A stretch of DNA of 64,000 bases, from the NCBI GenBank assembly GCA_028554645.1, contig JAQOOI010000070.1, positions 558,001 through 622,000 of the forward strand, read 5' to 3'. This DNA comes from Omphalotus guepiniiformis. Lineage: Eukaryota; Basidiomycota; Agaricomycetes; Agaricales; Omphalotaceae. Made by a program: the position numbers and the translations under genes. Position 1 is the first letter of the stretch. The number at the start of each line of letters is the position of its first letter. Under the pieces are notes generated by a model. The model searched no databases, was not told where the DNA came from, and saw nothing but the letters and a program-made list of their open reading frames with translations. Below are positions 1-9,998 of the stretch, in pieces.

Positions 1-989
1 TATACGACGAGTTTGAAGAGACATTTAGCAATCATCTAAAGCAATTTCGCGCTCAAGCAGCGGCCGCGTTTAACGCCTTTCCTGCCGCAGAACGTTTCCT
101 GATGATCGTATCGCAGGGGCTTAGATTTGCTCTTCTGGAGTGGCCCAATCCAAGGATGAAGGAGGTCCCCAAGGAATCCCCGTGTAATTGGGTTCGGGGG
201 CAGGAGAAGAAGATCTATGCTAAACTGGATAGTAAAAAGAACAAGATGTTCACGCAAGAAGCTAATCTGGCCACACAGCGATATCAACGAGCCGAATCTC
301 TACTGAATGATCCCTCTGCCTACCTTCCGCCTAGAAATTCTAGACAGCGTGTGGAATTCAACAATAAAAAAAGCAAGATCTCGAAATGCATGAAGAATTG
401 CAAAAAAGCTCTACGTCCGGAACATCTTGTCCGGGTCATCTATTTTGCAGAGCCCATGTTCACTTTGTCAGATCAAGTGGACAATACCTGGCGACGTATC
501 ACGGGGCTCACCTCACAGTTTCGTGACGCTCTTCGTGCGACGTGCCGTCCACCTGATCCCAAATCTCCCGAATTCACCTTCAAGCCCTCATTTTTCGAAC
601 CTCCAGCCTCATCACTCCAAGCAGAGATCGCTATACCTGAGGGAGCTCTAGATATTATCGCCGTAGCAGAGTTTCATGCGTTCGAAGGATATATCCAAGG
701 TCTCACGGATGAGAGTTTCAAGATACTGGATGAGCATCGTGCGGAGAGTGCGTCTGATCCAGGCTCTGAGTCACCCTCGGACGGACCTGAGGAGAGTGAT
801 TCAGACGCCCCTTCGTCGTCCTCGCAGGAGGAGGGTCCGTCCCTTACGTCGTCCTCGGAAGCGGTCGAGACGAACGCCTCAGAATTTATTCCCTCTCACG
901 GTGAGGGAGATTCCGAGAGCATCCCAAGCTCTCCTATCGCCACACGCAAAAGCGCTAGGGTCACCCGCACTCGGAATGTAGCTCTTTGA
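1..989 (+). CDS. Family X protein, copy 1 (5' end outside window)
   Basis: The reading frame is open from base 3 of the window and ends at the TGA at 987-989, so the start lies upstream. I do not recognise the family. The frame aligns along its length with the complete paralogue at 6464-7960: both contain the stretches SQGLRFAL, SLLNDP, YFAEPMFTLSD and ITGLT.QFR.ALRA. No intron is visible. The last ~80 residues are a Ser/Glu/Pro-rich low-complexity tail ending in SPIATRKSARV, a basic motif also found near the end of copy 2. An internal ATG at 102 would give 295 aa, but homology continues upstream of it, so it is not the true start. No signal peptide or membrane segment is seen in the visible part. 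A regulatory or structural role would be a guess. Confidence 0.75.
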   Translation, partial: YDEFEETFSNHLKQFRAQAAAAFNAFPAAERFLMIVSQGLRFALLEWPNPRMKEVPKESPCNWVRGQEKKIYAKLDSKKNKMFTQEANLATQRYQRAESLLNDPSAYLPPRNSRQRVEFNNKKSKISKCMKNCKKALRPEHLVRVIYFAEPMFTLSDQVDNTWRRITGLTSQFRDALRATCRPPDPKSPEFTFKPSFFEPPASSLQAEIAIPEGALDIIAVAEFHAFEGYIQGLTDESFKILDEHRAESASDPGSESPSDGPEESDSDAPSSSSQEEGPSLTSSSEAVETNASEFIPSHGEGDSESIPSSPIATRKSARVTRTRNVAL

Positions 990-1394
990 ATTGTGGAAGA
1001 TGCGGTGTTCTTGTCGTCATAACTAGGATGGTTCCGGTGTTCTAAAAGGTTTGAGTATTGTGTGTAGTGTTGCGTGTAGTGTTGCGTGTACGTGTAAAGA
1101 ATAAAGAATACCTCGAAATGTACTGTCATATGTAGTGAATAGAGCAATCAATAAGTTGTATGGCGGATGAAGAGAGTGGAGAGTGTAATCCTCGTGACAC
1201 TAGTACCGTGTATCGATTGTAGGCTCCCCTGTCAAGTTGAACCTCTAGTAAGTACCACTGCGAGAGTCGGGATACAAGCAGCGATTGGAGACTTGTGATA
1301 TTGGGTGCCATTAGTATCTAACGATATCCAATATCAACATATATCGCATCCTGTATCTAAACATCTCGCATCCCCGCCACTGTTCTGGCCACTT
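990..1394. other. Intergenic, downstream of X1
   Basis: No supported gene. A short direct repeat (TGTAGTGTTGCG-type, about 1065-1090) and A/T-rich sequence follow the X1 stop and probably form its 3' untranslated region. A similar tail, including 'gagcaatcaat-agttgtat', follows X2 at about 8055. Confidence 0.4.
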
Positions 1395-1880
1395 GGAACC
1401 GAACTGCCGTGTACATATCTCAGTGTGAGGCTCTTCAGTTGGGATGCAGTACTGTATCTTACAAGATTCCGGCGGAAACTCGTATGATATTGGTACGTGC
1501 TCTTCGATTATATTGCTGCAAGGCTCATCGCTGACTAGACAATCCTTAGCTACTGGTTTTTGGTTCAGATAATCTATGTCTACGAGAATGTGAAAGCTAT
1601 GTATCACTCGCAATTTTTCAGAGACGATAACTGTCACAGGGCATCCTCTGTGTTGCCTGCAAGCCAAGCTCTGCACTATAAAATGAGGATGGTAATGCTC
1701 GGACTTTTCAACGTGCTCTTGCTGCAGATGCTTCAAGTTGATTTAGCTACCAAAGATCTCCGCTCAGCGCTCAGGGGCGGAACAGTCGGTCTGACTGTGA
1801 GTGTCATCATGCACTACTTGTTCGTTTGATGACTGACTCCTTCATAAGTTGTTCCCCAGAAGTTCTTGATCATTCCGTTA
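1395..1880 (+). pseudogene. Truncated 5' copy of the GH127-like gene
   Basis: This block repeats the promoter and first-exon region of the gene at 12498 (source about 12060-12660). It keeps the TATA-like ACTATAAAATGA and most of the signal-peptide codons. The start codon is lost (GCGATGCTC became ACGTGCTC), several small indels shift the frame, and homology stops abruptly at CCGTTAG near 1880. The next bases belong to a family Y relic read on the other strand, so the copy was cut by a rearrangement. It cannot encode the enzyme. Confidence 0.75.
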
Positions 1881-2270
1881 GTTTGTGGGCGTCGAACAGC
1901 CAAAAGGCCTTCATATTCTGGAGCAGAAGGTGGAAGGTAAGCCAAAAATTCTGAACAACAATGAAGTTACATGTATTCGTGCTCCTGGAAAGCACGCTCT
2001 GTATATCTAGGGACAGTGCGACCTGGTTCAAGGACAATTTCGCGGCAGATGTTCGTCCCATGCTGTTGGGATTTTTTTTTTGTGGAGACATCTGGGTGGC
2101 CAGGAGCTCGAGAGATTGTTATACTTATACAACAGACATGATGTCCTTCAAAGTACAGCAATGGCTCGGAAGATATAGCGATGGCCCCCGTTCACACTGG
2201 CAACGCGCATATACGGGCGGACGTTTTCATCCAAACCCGAATAAGTAGCTTTGAACACCTCGTACGAACT
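1881..2270 (-). pseudogene. Family Y relic (Y0)
   Basis: About 80 bp after the break (TTTGTGGGCGTCGAACAGCC onward) match the start of exon 2 of the Y genes, most closely the decayed Y4 copy at about 9800-9845. The match then fades and no frame continues through the conserved core. This is the remnant of a sixth Y copy, joined directly to the GH127 5' fragment. The rest up to the Y1 terminus has no supportable gene. Confidence 0.55.
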
Positions 2271-2311
2271 TGAAATGATGCAATGAAATTGTCAGATATC
2301 ATACTCTTCCA

Positions 2312-3172
2312 CTACTCGTACCAAGGGTCCTCAGTCTCAGTGTCAGATTCTGAATCCAACTCGTACCAAGGGTCGTCAGTCTCAGTGTCAGATTCTGAAT
2401 CCAACTCGGATTCGGAGGAGTCGGAGTCATATGAGAAGGGTTCAGTTCGCAACCTCCTTTCTGCGTTCAATTGCGGGGGGTTGTAATCCTCAATTGGACA
2501 ACAATATCTAGAGAATGATCAGTCCAGGAGTGATTTGAGCGCGAAAACATGACCCACCCAATGTTACATATGCTATCCCACCACCACATAGGCTGCTGAT
2601 CCCCGAGGTCAAACTCTTCGCGAAGTACGCTCACAGCAGAAGCCACGCTCTCCTCCCATTGCCCCGGGTCCGTATATTTTTGATATAGATATAAGGTATC
2701 GTCCAGGGCGATGATATAATGCTTTTCGTCCTCCTCTAACGGGCGTATCCAACGGAGCTCCATTCCACACTTGGGCCTTAGATGCTTTGCAACAGCGGAT
2801 CGAGCAGACAGCGGGCAGTACGGCTCTGAGGAATCCGGAGATGCAGGGTCGGGCACCTTGATATCATGGCGAGCAATGTAAGTGTGAAGAGATTCTCGTG
2901 GGACGGAAACCCCATAATGCAGGTACGGAAGTTTGTCCCCAACTACCTCTTTGTTCTTGGCGATTTTGAAGATGCGGGGGTCAAGTTCCTTTTGTGGGCC
3001 TCGGACGGCCACGAAAGCGTTCCATCTCTGGAGCAAAGGTCATAGGGTAAGGCGGTTATTCTCTGGGCGAGGAAGGAGGACATACCTTCTTTTGCTCCTG
3101 CTTAGCCCTCTCCGTAGACCCCCAGGGAATTCTGTCGTTCCATTGACGTGGAAAATCTTTCCTTGAAGGCAT
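2312..3172 (-). CDS. Family Y protein, copy Y1
   Basis: Three-exon gene of unknown function. Exon 1 starts at the ATG at 3172 (MPSRKDFPRQWND...) and ends in AAGAAG before a GTATGT donor. Exon 2 carries the conserved core ELDPRIFKIAKN, LPYLHYG, the middle motif IKVP and MWWWDSICN. An intron with donor GTGGGT and acceptor TCTCTAG leads to exon 3, which reads in frame through EDYNPPQLNAE into an acidic tail and stops at 2312-2314. The tail holds a near-exact 15-residue duplication (LDSESDTETDDPWYE). No signal peptide or transmembrane segment is seen, so a cytoplasmic or nuclear location is inferred. It lies head-to-tail with Y2 and Y3. The start is supported by the same MPS-K-PRQW beginning in Y1, Y2, Y3 and Y5. 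Confidence 0.7.
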
Positions 3173-3745
3173 TTGTATCGGCCAGGGTTCGGATGCTTTG
3201 AGTGGAGATGAACTTTTGAATGACCGGCCTATGTACACCACATGCAACTTATATGGTTGTTGAGTCCACCAAACCGTAAGCTTCTGGAGTGGCTCACCAG
3301 TGGATTTTGCTGCTCCGGCTTAGCACAAAAGTAATCAGACGGCGCTTGATGGTGATGAAGATCTATTGTCCCATATTGTTTGCCGAGCCAAAAGTTGAAT
3401 GTTTCGCGACATGCAGTTTAGAGCTCATTATAGGGAGTCCATCGAGTCACTGCCAGGACAATGATCAATGCCAGAAGACCACGGAGCTTTCAAGCAAACT
3501 CCCAAACGACAACCATTACTTGAGAGCGAGAGAGAGAAAATATGTTCAAACAATCTGCGGACTTAGGACAGTCGAGGTTCCGAAATTTACGGACCGTGTT
3601 CGAAAGCGCGTGCTCGGTGGCCCCATCCACACCATATTGTCCATCCGAACCTGAACAAGGTCATACGAACTTGAAAATGATGCAATGATATCCATAAGCC
3701 AGACAGAAAGTAGTCTCGAGTCTGCAATCATAATATTATACACAT
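3173..3745. other. Spacer Y1-Y2: shared Y promoter region
   Basis: No gene. It contains blocks repeated upstream of other Y copies, for example the 'gttgagtccacc' block, 'gagtggctcaccagtgg', a 'tttgccgagcca' block and a GAGA-rich tract. It therefore appears to be the duplicated Y promoter followed by the Y2 3' end. Confidence 0.45.
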
Positions 3746-4575
3746 CTACGAATCGTACCAAGGGTCCTCAGTCTCAGTGTCGGATCCTGATTCCAACTCA
3801 GGTTCGTCGTCTGAGGAGTCGGAGTCATATGAGAGTGGTTCAGTTTGCATCCTCCTTTCTGCGTTCACTTGCGGGGGGTTGTAATCCTCAATTGGACAAC
3901 AGTATCTAGAGAATGATCAGTCCAGGAGTAATTTGAGCGCGAAAACATGACCCACCCAATGTTACATATGCTATCCCACCACCACATAGGCTGCTGATTC
4001 CCGAGGTTGAATTCTTCGCGAAGTACGCTCACAGCGGAAGCCACGCTCTTCTCCCATTGCCCCGGGTCCGTGTATCTTTGATCTAGATATAAGGTATCGT
4101 CCATGGCGATGACATAATGCTTGTCGTCGTCCTCCTCAAACGGGCGTATCCAACGGAGCTCCATTCCACACTTGGGCCTTAGATGCTTTGCAACAGCGGA
4201 TCGAGCGGACAGCAAGCTGTACGGCTCTGAGGATCCCGGAAGTGCAGGTTTGGGCACCTTGATCTTATGGCGAGCAATGTAAGTGTGAAGAGATTCTCGT
4301 GGAACGAGAACCCCATAATGCAGGTATGGGAATTTGTCCCCCACTACCTCATGATTCTTGGCAATTTTGAAGATGCGGGGGTCAAGTTCCTTTTGTGGGC
4401 CTCGGACGGCCACGAAAGCTTTCCATCTCTGGAGCAAAGGTCAGAGGGTAAGGCAAGTATTCTCTGAGGCGAGGGAAGGAGTACACACCTTCTGTTGTTC
4501 CTCCTTAGCCCTCTCTGAAGACTCCCAGCAAATGCTGTCGTTCCATTGACGTGGAAAATTCTTTCGTGAAGGCAT
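3746..4575 (-). CDS. Family Y protein, copy Y2
   Basis: Close paralogue of Y1 with the same three-exon layout. Start at the ATG at 4575 (MPSRKNFPRQWND), a donor GTGTGTACT-type after the QQK codons, a core exon at about 4435-3950 with ELDPRIFKIAKN, LPYLHYG-like FPYLHYG and MWWWDSICN, then the short last exon EDYNPPQVNAE and a tail ending ETEDPWYDS before TAG at 3746-3748. Only one copy of the acidic tail unit is present, against two in Y1. Exon 2 is about 85-90% identical to Y1 by eye, so this is the most recent duplication in the array. Function unknown. Confidence 0.7.
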
Positions 4576-5253
4576 TCTTGAGACAGAATCGGTTTGTGTA
4601 GTATGAGATGCACTCTTAAAGACCGGCCCACATAACTTATAAGGTTGTTGAGTCCACCAAACCTTAAGCATCTGGAGTGGCTCACCAGTGGCTCATGCGC
4701 TGTGTACTTTGCTGCTCCTACAAAAGTATAGCACGCGAGAAAGACGGTTGAAGAGCTATTGTCCCAGTAGTCACATATTGTTCAGATATTGTTTGCCGAG
4801 ATCAATTTCCAAAACGTCCGTGGATCGTAGCAGCTCATCGAGTCAAAGCCTGTCACTGCCTAGGGCAACGTTCTCTGCCAGAAGATCGCCGAGCATTTAT
4901 CCAGAGAGGGACAGAGGAATGTATCAGTTCATGAAACTGAAGGGACCATCGTCGAATGATTCCCAGGGTCCGGAATTCGTGGCCTTCTCTATTTTCAGGA
5001 ACTTATATACGAGGGGACAATGTAAATTCTACTACGACTGCTTCACAAACTAGTATTCAGTATTTTATAGTAGTACTAACAACAATGATAGTCGAATATC
5101 AAAATCTGGGCACAACTCATCGATGAAACCAGCAGAATGCAAGAATTTGTACACGCTGACGGTTGCGATGAAGAGATACATAGTTCCTCCGTGTCAAAGA
5201 TGCAGTACAGATATTGCAGCCACTAAAGTTCTACAATGATAGGGGAGCTGCGG
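4576..5253. other. Spacer Y2-Y3
   Basis: No gene. The proximal part repeats the Y promoter blocks. The distal part (about 4920-5250) closely matches the spacer at 10330-10660, including 'atgaaactgaagggaccat', which shows that Y3 and Y5 descend from one duplicated unit that included flanking DNA. Confidence 0.45.
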
Positions 5254-6079
5254 TCACTCCATTTCGGTCACAGATCCAGAGTCAGAGTCAGAGTCAGAGT
5301 CAGATTTATATGGCTGGTTTCGCAACCTCTCCTCTGCGTTCAATTGCGGGGGGTTGTAATCCTCGAGCGGACAATAGTATCTAGAGGACGGTCAGTCCAA
5401 AATTATTTGAAGCGCGAAAAAGACTCACCTAGTGCCACATATGCAATCCCACCACCACATAGCCTCCTGGTCCCCGAGATCAAGCTCTTTTCGAAGTACA
5501 CGCACGGTAGAAGCCACCCGCTCCTCCCATCGCCGTCGCACGGCATATTTTTGATTCAGGTATAAGGTATCGTCCAGGGTGAATATCAAATGCTTATCTG
5601 GCTCCTCAAACGGAAGTGCCCAATTGACAGTCATATTACACTTGTCCGACAGATGCTCTGCGACAGCGTATAGAGCAGACGCCATGTCGTACGGATCTGA
5701 GGATCCCGGAGGTGCAGGGCAGGACACCTTGATATCATTGCGAGCAACGTAGGGGTGAAGAAAGTCCAGCGGAACGAGAAGCCCATAATGCAGGTATGGA
5801 AACTCGTCCCCCATTAACTCTTTGTTCTCGGCGATTTTGTAGATGCGAGGGTCAAGTTCCTTTTGTGGGGGACGAACAGACAAGAAGGCATTCGCTTTCT
5901 GAAGTCAAAGTCATTGGGTAAGGCAATCGTTCTCAGAGGCAAAGAAGGCGCGCACGTACTTTCTTTCTCTCCTGGAGCGCCCTCTGTGTAAGCCGAACAC
6001 TCGTACCACTTGGCGAACGAGAGAACTCGCGGCAAATACTGTCATCCCATTGACGAGGAATAGTCTTGTGTGAAGGCAT
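5254..6079 (-). CDS. Family Y protein, copy Y3
   Basis: Three-exon member of the second Y subgroup (with Y5). It starts at the ATG at 6079 (MPSHKTIPRQWDDSIC) and exon 1 is longer than in Y1/Y2, carrying the insert SPSGTSVRLTQRAL before the GTACGT donor. The core exon has ELDPRIYKIAEN, FPYLHYG, VAEHLSDKCNM and MWWWDCIC. The last exon reads YYCPLEDYNPPQLNAEERL and ends in a run of five Ser-Asp pairs encoded by an AGTCAG-type hexamer repeat, then SVTEME and a TGA at 5254-5256. It is divergent from X2, sharing 384 bp of upstream DNA. A TATATA motif lies about 60 bp before its ATG. Function unknown. Confidence 0.7.
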
Positions 6080-6463
6080 TCTTGTCGTAGATGTAGGTTG
6101 ATGGATGAATGTTGAAATGCACCAGACCGAGTCTTATATACTGCACCAATAATCGACTTACCATATATAGCATAAGCCAACAAACGTTTCTGTGGCCCTG
6201 CTGTGGCCCAACTTCTGCCACAATCGCACAAACACAATACACCATTGCCATTGTGATTGAGCCATTGTTCTTTTTTTATTCTCTTTCTGTGGCTCCATTG
6301 CCATTATATATACCGTATCGATCCATGCTGTGGAATGTCGTCCCCAAAACTGATTTCCGTGTTTTTTGACTGGTGCTCTCCTCTCTCTCAGTGCTCACTG
6401 TTTGTCTAATCGCCTAAAGTCATCGTTAACCTCGGACATCCAGTTTCTTCTCGAAATTAGACT
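6080..6463. promoter_or_regulatory. Divergent promoter region Y3 / X2
   Basis: This is the only DNA between the ATG of Y3 (minus) and the ATG of X2 (plus). TATA-like boxes face both ways: AGTATATAAG on the minus strand near 6134-6143 and TTATATATACC on the plus strand near 6303-6313. Pyrimidine-rich sequence (CTCTCCTCTCTCTC, about 6374-6390) precedes the X2 start, as is common at fungal promoters. Co-regulation of the two genes is an inference from spacing. Confidence 0.5.
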
Positions 6464-7960
6464 ATGTCTACCACAGTTATTCAGTACACTTATGACGAAT
6501 TCCTGGAAGCCCTAAATCATCAGGCCTTTGTCGCGAGTCAAATTGATACGAGACAGGAGATGGCTTCGTATGGCTTCATCGCCCTTCTCTTGGTGATGCA
6601 TAGTACTACTGTACTTCACCCGCGAGCTGCGTTGGGATGTTTCCCTCAGCTCCAAATCCGTGCACCTGCCACCGATTTCATGCCCAATATTAACAAATAC
6701 CCTGACTTTGGGAGCGTTCTGTCCTCTTGTGTTGAGGGTGTGACTAGTGTGCCTGATGGTGTGCTACGTACGTGGTGGGAAGTCAAACAATTTTATGATC
6801 CTACAGCAGCGGACTTCAAAATATACGAGATCTTTGGAAAGACGTTTAACACCCACTTCCCCCAATACCGCGCTCAGGCAGAAGCCGCGTTCCGTGCCTA
6901 TCCCCAGGCAGAATGCTTTCGTATGATTGCATCGCAGGGACTTAGGTTCGCTCTTATAGAGTGGTCCAACCCCAAAATGAAGCAGACTCGAAATTCTTCA
7001 TCCACCTTTCCCTGGGTTGAGGGGCAGGAAAAACTTATCTACAAAGGTATTGAAACTGCAATAGCCCAGAACTCTGACTTCCCAGCCTTGCTGCAATATG
7101 AGCGGGCCCAGTCATTACTGAATGACCCAACCGCCTACCCCCAGCCTAGGAACATCAGAGAGCTCGTGTTGTCTGATCAACGGAAAGAAAGGATTTCAAG
7201 GATGATGCCCAAATGCCAACATGCTCGGCGTCCCAACAATCCCCCTCGAATCGTGTATTTTGCTGAACCTATGTTCACTTTATCGGATGAAGAGGTAAAT
7301 GACTGGCGTCACATCACGGGGCTTACCCCTCAGTTTCGCTACGCTCTTCGTGCTATGTGTGATCCTACCAATCCTAATTCACCCCAATTCTCTTTCAAAC
7401 CTTCTTTCTTTGACCCTCCATACCCGCCACTCGAAACAGAGATCGTGCCAACGATGGGTGTGGACCCTGGTATCAAAGCAATCTCGAAGGCACAGGTTGC
7501 GGAGTTCAAGAATTACTGTGAAGCTCTGGCACAGGATGAAAATCTTAAGCTTCTGCATGACCATCGTAGGGGAAGTTTGTCCGCTGAGTCGGCCCCGGAA
7601 GCGCATGACCCCACTGAGTCGGCCTCGGAAGTGCATGACCCCACTGAGTCGGCCTCGGAAGCGCATGACCCCACTGAGTCGGCCTCGGAAGCGCATGACT
7701 CCACTGAGTCGGCCTCGGAAGCGCATGACTCCATTGAGTCGGCCTCGGAAGCGCAGACCTCCGCTGGGTCAAATTGGCTTCCCAGTCACTTAGGAGATTC
7801 CAATTCGGAGAGCCCACCAGACTCTCCTATTGCCACACGGAGAGGACGTAGGGTGAACCGAACTCAACCTAATTACGTGGAATCAGCAGAAGAAAGCGCC
7901 AAGTCCACGTCCGACTCGTCCAGCCCGCCAGACTCTCCTATTGCCACACACTCGGAATAG
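6464..7960 (+). CDS. Family X protein, copy 2 (complete, intronless)
   Basis: A single open frame of 498 codons from the ATG at 6464, without introns, which is unusual here. I do not recognise the family. Residues ~1-370 form a globular region with no clear signal peptide; one hydrophobic stretch (YGFIALLLVMHSTTVL, about 35-50) could be a buried helix or weak membrane segment. Residues ~375-435 are six near-perfect ten-residue repeats of the type TESASEAHDP. The end is Ser/Glu/Pro-rich and carries SPIATRRGRRV, followed by a second SPIAT copy at the C-terminus. The basic RRGRR motif could be a nuclear signal (inference). It is paralogous to the partial gene at the window start and is divergently arranged with Y3. 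Confidence 0.75.
   Translation: MSTTVIQYTYDEFLEALNHQAFVASQIDTRQEMASYGFIALLLVMHSTTVLHPRAALGCFPQLQIRAPATDFMPNINKYPDFGSVLSSCVEGVTSVPDGVLRTWWEVKQFYDPTAADFKIYEIFGKTFNTHFPQYRAQAEAAFRAYPQAECFRMIASQGLRFALIEWSNPKMKQTRNSSSTFPWVEGQEKLIYKGIETAIAQNSDFPALLQYERAQSLLNDPTAYPQPRNIRELVLSDQRKERISRMMPKCQHARRPNNPPRIVYFAEPMFTLSDEEVNDWRHITGLTPQFRYALRAMCDPTNPNSPQFSFKPSFFDPPYPPLETEIVPTMGVDPGIKAISKAQVAEFKNYCEALAQDENLKLLHDHRRGSLSAESAPEAHDPTESASEVHDPTESASEAHDPTESASEAHDSTESASEAHDSIESASEAQTSAGSNWLPSHLGDSNSESPPDSPIATRRGRRVNRTQPNYVESAEESAKSTSDSSSPPDSPIATHSE
7583..7762 (+). repeat. Six tandem 30-bp coding repeats in X2
   Basis: Six consecutive 30-bp units around GAGTCGGCCTCGGAAGCGC, each coding for about TESASEAHDP, with only a few substitutions (GCC/GTG and CCC/TCC variants). 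The near identity at DNA level indicates recent expansion by slippage or unequal exchange. X1 has only non-repeated Ser/Glu sequence at this place. Confidence 0.9.
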
Positions 7961-8248
7961 AATGTCTCCTGTAGTCTGACTCTATTGAAGGTTTCAGGAT
8001 GTCGTGTAAATCATTGTACTCTTTGTATGTTGTTGTATGTAGTCTGATGAATCGAGCAATCAATTAGTTGTATACTTGACGCGCAAAAGAAAGTGGACAA
8101 TTCTCACATGTACACTGCAGACTTCTCGGTGTTTAGGTTCAACTGGCGAACTTGCGGTAGCATAGCAAGAGTCGGAACAAAGCTTCAAAGCGACGCTCTG
8201 TAACGATCAGTGACTTATGGTTAGGATTTTGAGTGTTTGCATCAACAA
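7961..8248. other. X2 downstream region
   Basis: A/T-rich 3' flank of X2 up to the boundary of the inverted-repeat element. No gene seen. Confidence 0.4.
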
Positions 8249-8809
8249 TGGATGACCTCCCGTGGGCATTTCTAAACTAAATCCTATTCTAAACTCATAT
8301 AAGCGAGCTTAGCCGAGTCTCCGAATCTCGGCAACGAGCTCACATCAGCGGAGTTTGTAATCTTACCCATTTCTAAATTTTAATCTAGAAGGAGGGTACC
8401 CCCCCCCCTTCCAGACTAAAATCGTCTTTCTAAACACATTTCGAGCTCCGCTCGGAGATACACCTTCCTTTCTTGCATTTGTCCCCGAGGGTCAGAGCTA
8501 GAGTTCTGCGTAGGAAGCCTCAGCGGTCACTTTCAAGTGGCCGTATTTGTCTCAAAAGGATGATATATGGTCAGCGGTGCATGATTATTGAACTTTCAAA
8601 GAAAAAAGACAACTTTGTGAGCCCAATCTTCCTTGCCCTACCTGGTGGCTTGTGGGAAGAATAACTTCCTATTCAGGCCTTCAGCCGGATTATTCTAGAC
8701 CAAACATTTGGTCGACGGTTTTCTAAACTAAAGCTAGATTTTTTCAAGGTCCGCGTTTGATGGATTTAGAAAATAATCTAGGTTTTCTAAACCCACGGGA
8801 GGTCACCCA
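8249..8809. mobile_element. Short TIR element, copy 1 (MITE-like)
   Basis: A 561 bp unit whose ends are inverted copies of TGG(A/G)TGACCTCCCGTGG. The same unit, in the same orientation and clearly homologous throughout, occurs at 54505-55076. No transposase-like frame is present, so it is non-autonomous. TTCTAAA motifs recur near both ends and in the middle, and a self-complementary GGAGGGTACCCCCC tract lies near 8390-8412. No clear target-site duplication is visible in the flanks. Size and structure fit a miniature inverted-repeat element, but the parent family cannot be named. Confidence 0.7.
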
Positions 8810-9204
8810 ATATCCATCTCCGAACATGGGGGGGAACTCGGGAAATTTTTCAACATACGTTTCGATCAGGTTTCGATCATAGTCGGTACTCGAGTCTGCA
8901 CATAAGTCATGGCCCGAACAGTGAGGGGAGATATTTTAGATGGATATCGAGGGAGATCATCTCCGGGTGCTCGAATAATACAATAACGCAAAGTGCGCAA
9001 ATACTCTTGAACACTGCATATATGTAAGTAGGCCAGACAGGAAGCAATTATTTTCAGTGTGGAGCCTCACCAGATTGTGCGGTAGAGAGTTGTATTTCAC
9101 AAAGCAATAGACGACACCCCTTATCTGCGTTTATAGTATCATATACACTTCTACTTCATTGGCATAGTATGAGTTCCTGAACTGTCGTACTGCCTGAGCT
9201 AATG
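8810..9204. other. Spacer before Y4
   Basis: No gene recognised. It separates the short TIR element from the 3' end of the decayed Y4 copy. Confidence 0.4.
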
Positions 9205-9998
9205 TCACTCGATCTCCTCAGTTTCGGTGTCAGAACCGAATTCGGATTCGGAGGAGTCTGAGGAATCATCATATCGTGTGGTTCGCGACCTTCACCTAAC
9301 TATTTCGTTCAGTTTCGGAGGGTTCTGATCCTCAATAGGAGAGGCACATCTAGCAAATGGTGAGCCCAGAATTAATGAGATCGCTGAAATAAGACCCACC
9401 TCAAGCCACATATACTATCCCACCATCACATCGGCTGCTGATCCCCTCTTCTCGAATCACCTGCTCTGCAGCAGCACGTTCTCCCCATCGCGCGATGTAA
9501 CTTTGCTTCAGTACGAGAGTGTCATCCAGAGTGATCATATAGTGCTTGTCAACTTCCTCAAAGGGACGGGCGAAACGGAGGAGCAACCCGCACTTGGGCC
9601 TAAGAAAATTTATGACAGCGCGGCGAGTAGCCACTGTGTCGGGTTCTGAGGATCCCGGACACGAAGACACCTTGATTCCATTACGAGCAGCGTAAGGAAG
9701 AAGTTTTTCGCGCGGTATGAGCAGCCCATAATGCATATACGGAAGTTCGTCTCCCACTGCCTCTTCGTTCTTGGCGATTTTGAATATGTGGGGGTAAGCT
9801 CCTTTTGTGGGCGTCGAACAGCCAAAAAAGCTCATAATCTCTGGAACAAACAGCGGGGGGTAAGATAATCAATGTGAAAGTCAACGAAGCGATACGTACT
9901 TTGTTACGCTCCTAGAGTACTGTCTTTTGAACGAACGACGTCGCTGCAGAGTTTGTCGTCCCATTGAGGGATCATCGTTTTGTTTTTCATGAAGGCAT
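9205..9998 (-). pseudogene. Family Y pseudogene Y4
   Basis: The Y gene layout is recognisable: MPS start at 9998, core with LPYMHYG, LRPKCG and the acidic terminal EFGSDTETEEIE. It is broken several times. A TGA follows MPS directly, a TAA ends the exon 1 frame before its donor, a TGA lies at the third codon of exon 2, and a small deletion after KEL shifts the core frame relative to intact copies. The WWWD motif near the end of exon 2 is also lost. An open 144-codon stretch (9401-9835) remains but lacks both conserved ends. It is unlikely to make a functional Y protein. Confidence 0.7.

Noticed and set aside
7379..7817. Repetitive minus-strand frames with RGRLSGVM or PRPTQWSHAL units
   Set aside because: Shadow translations of the 30-bp repeat of X2; a 30-bp periodic repeat leaves all frames open.
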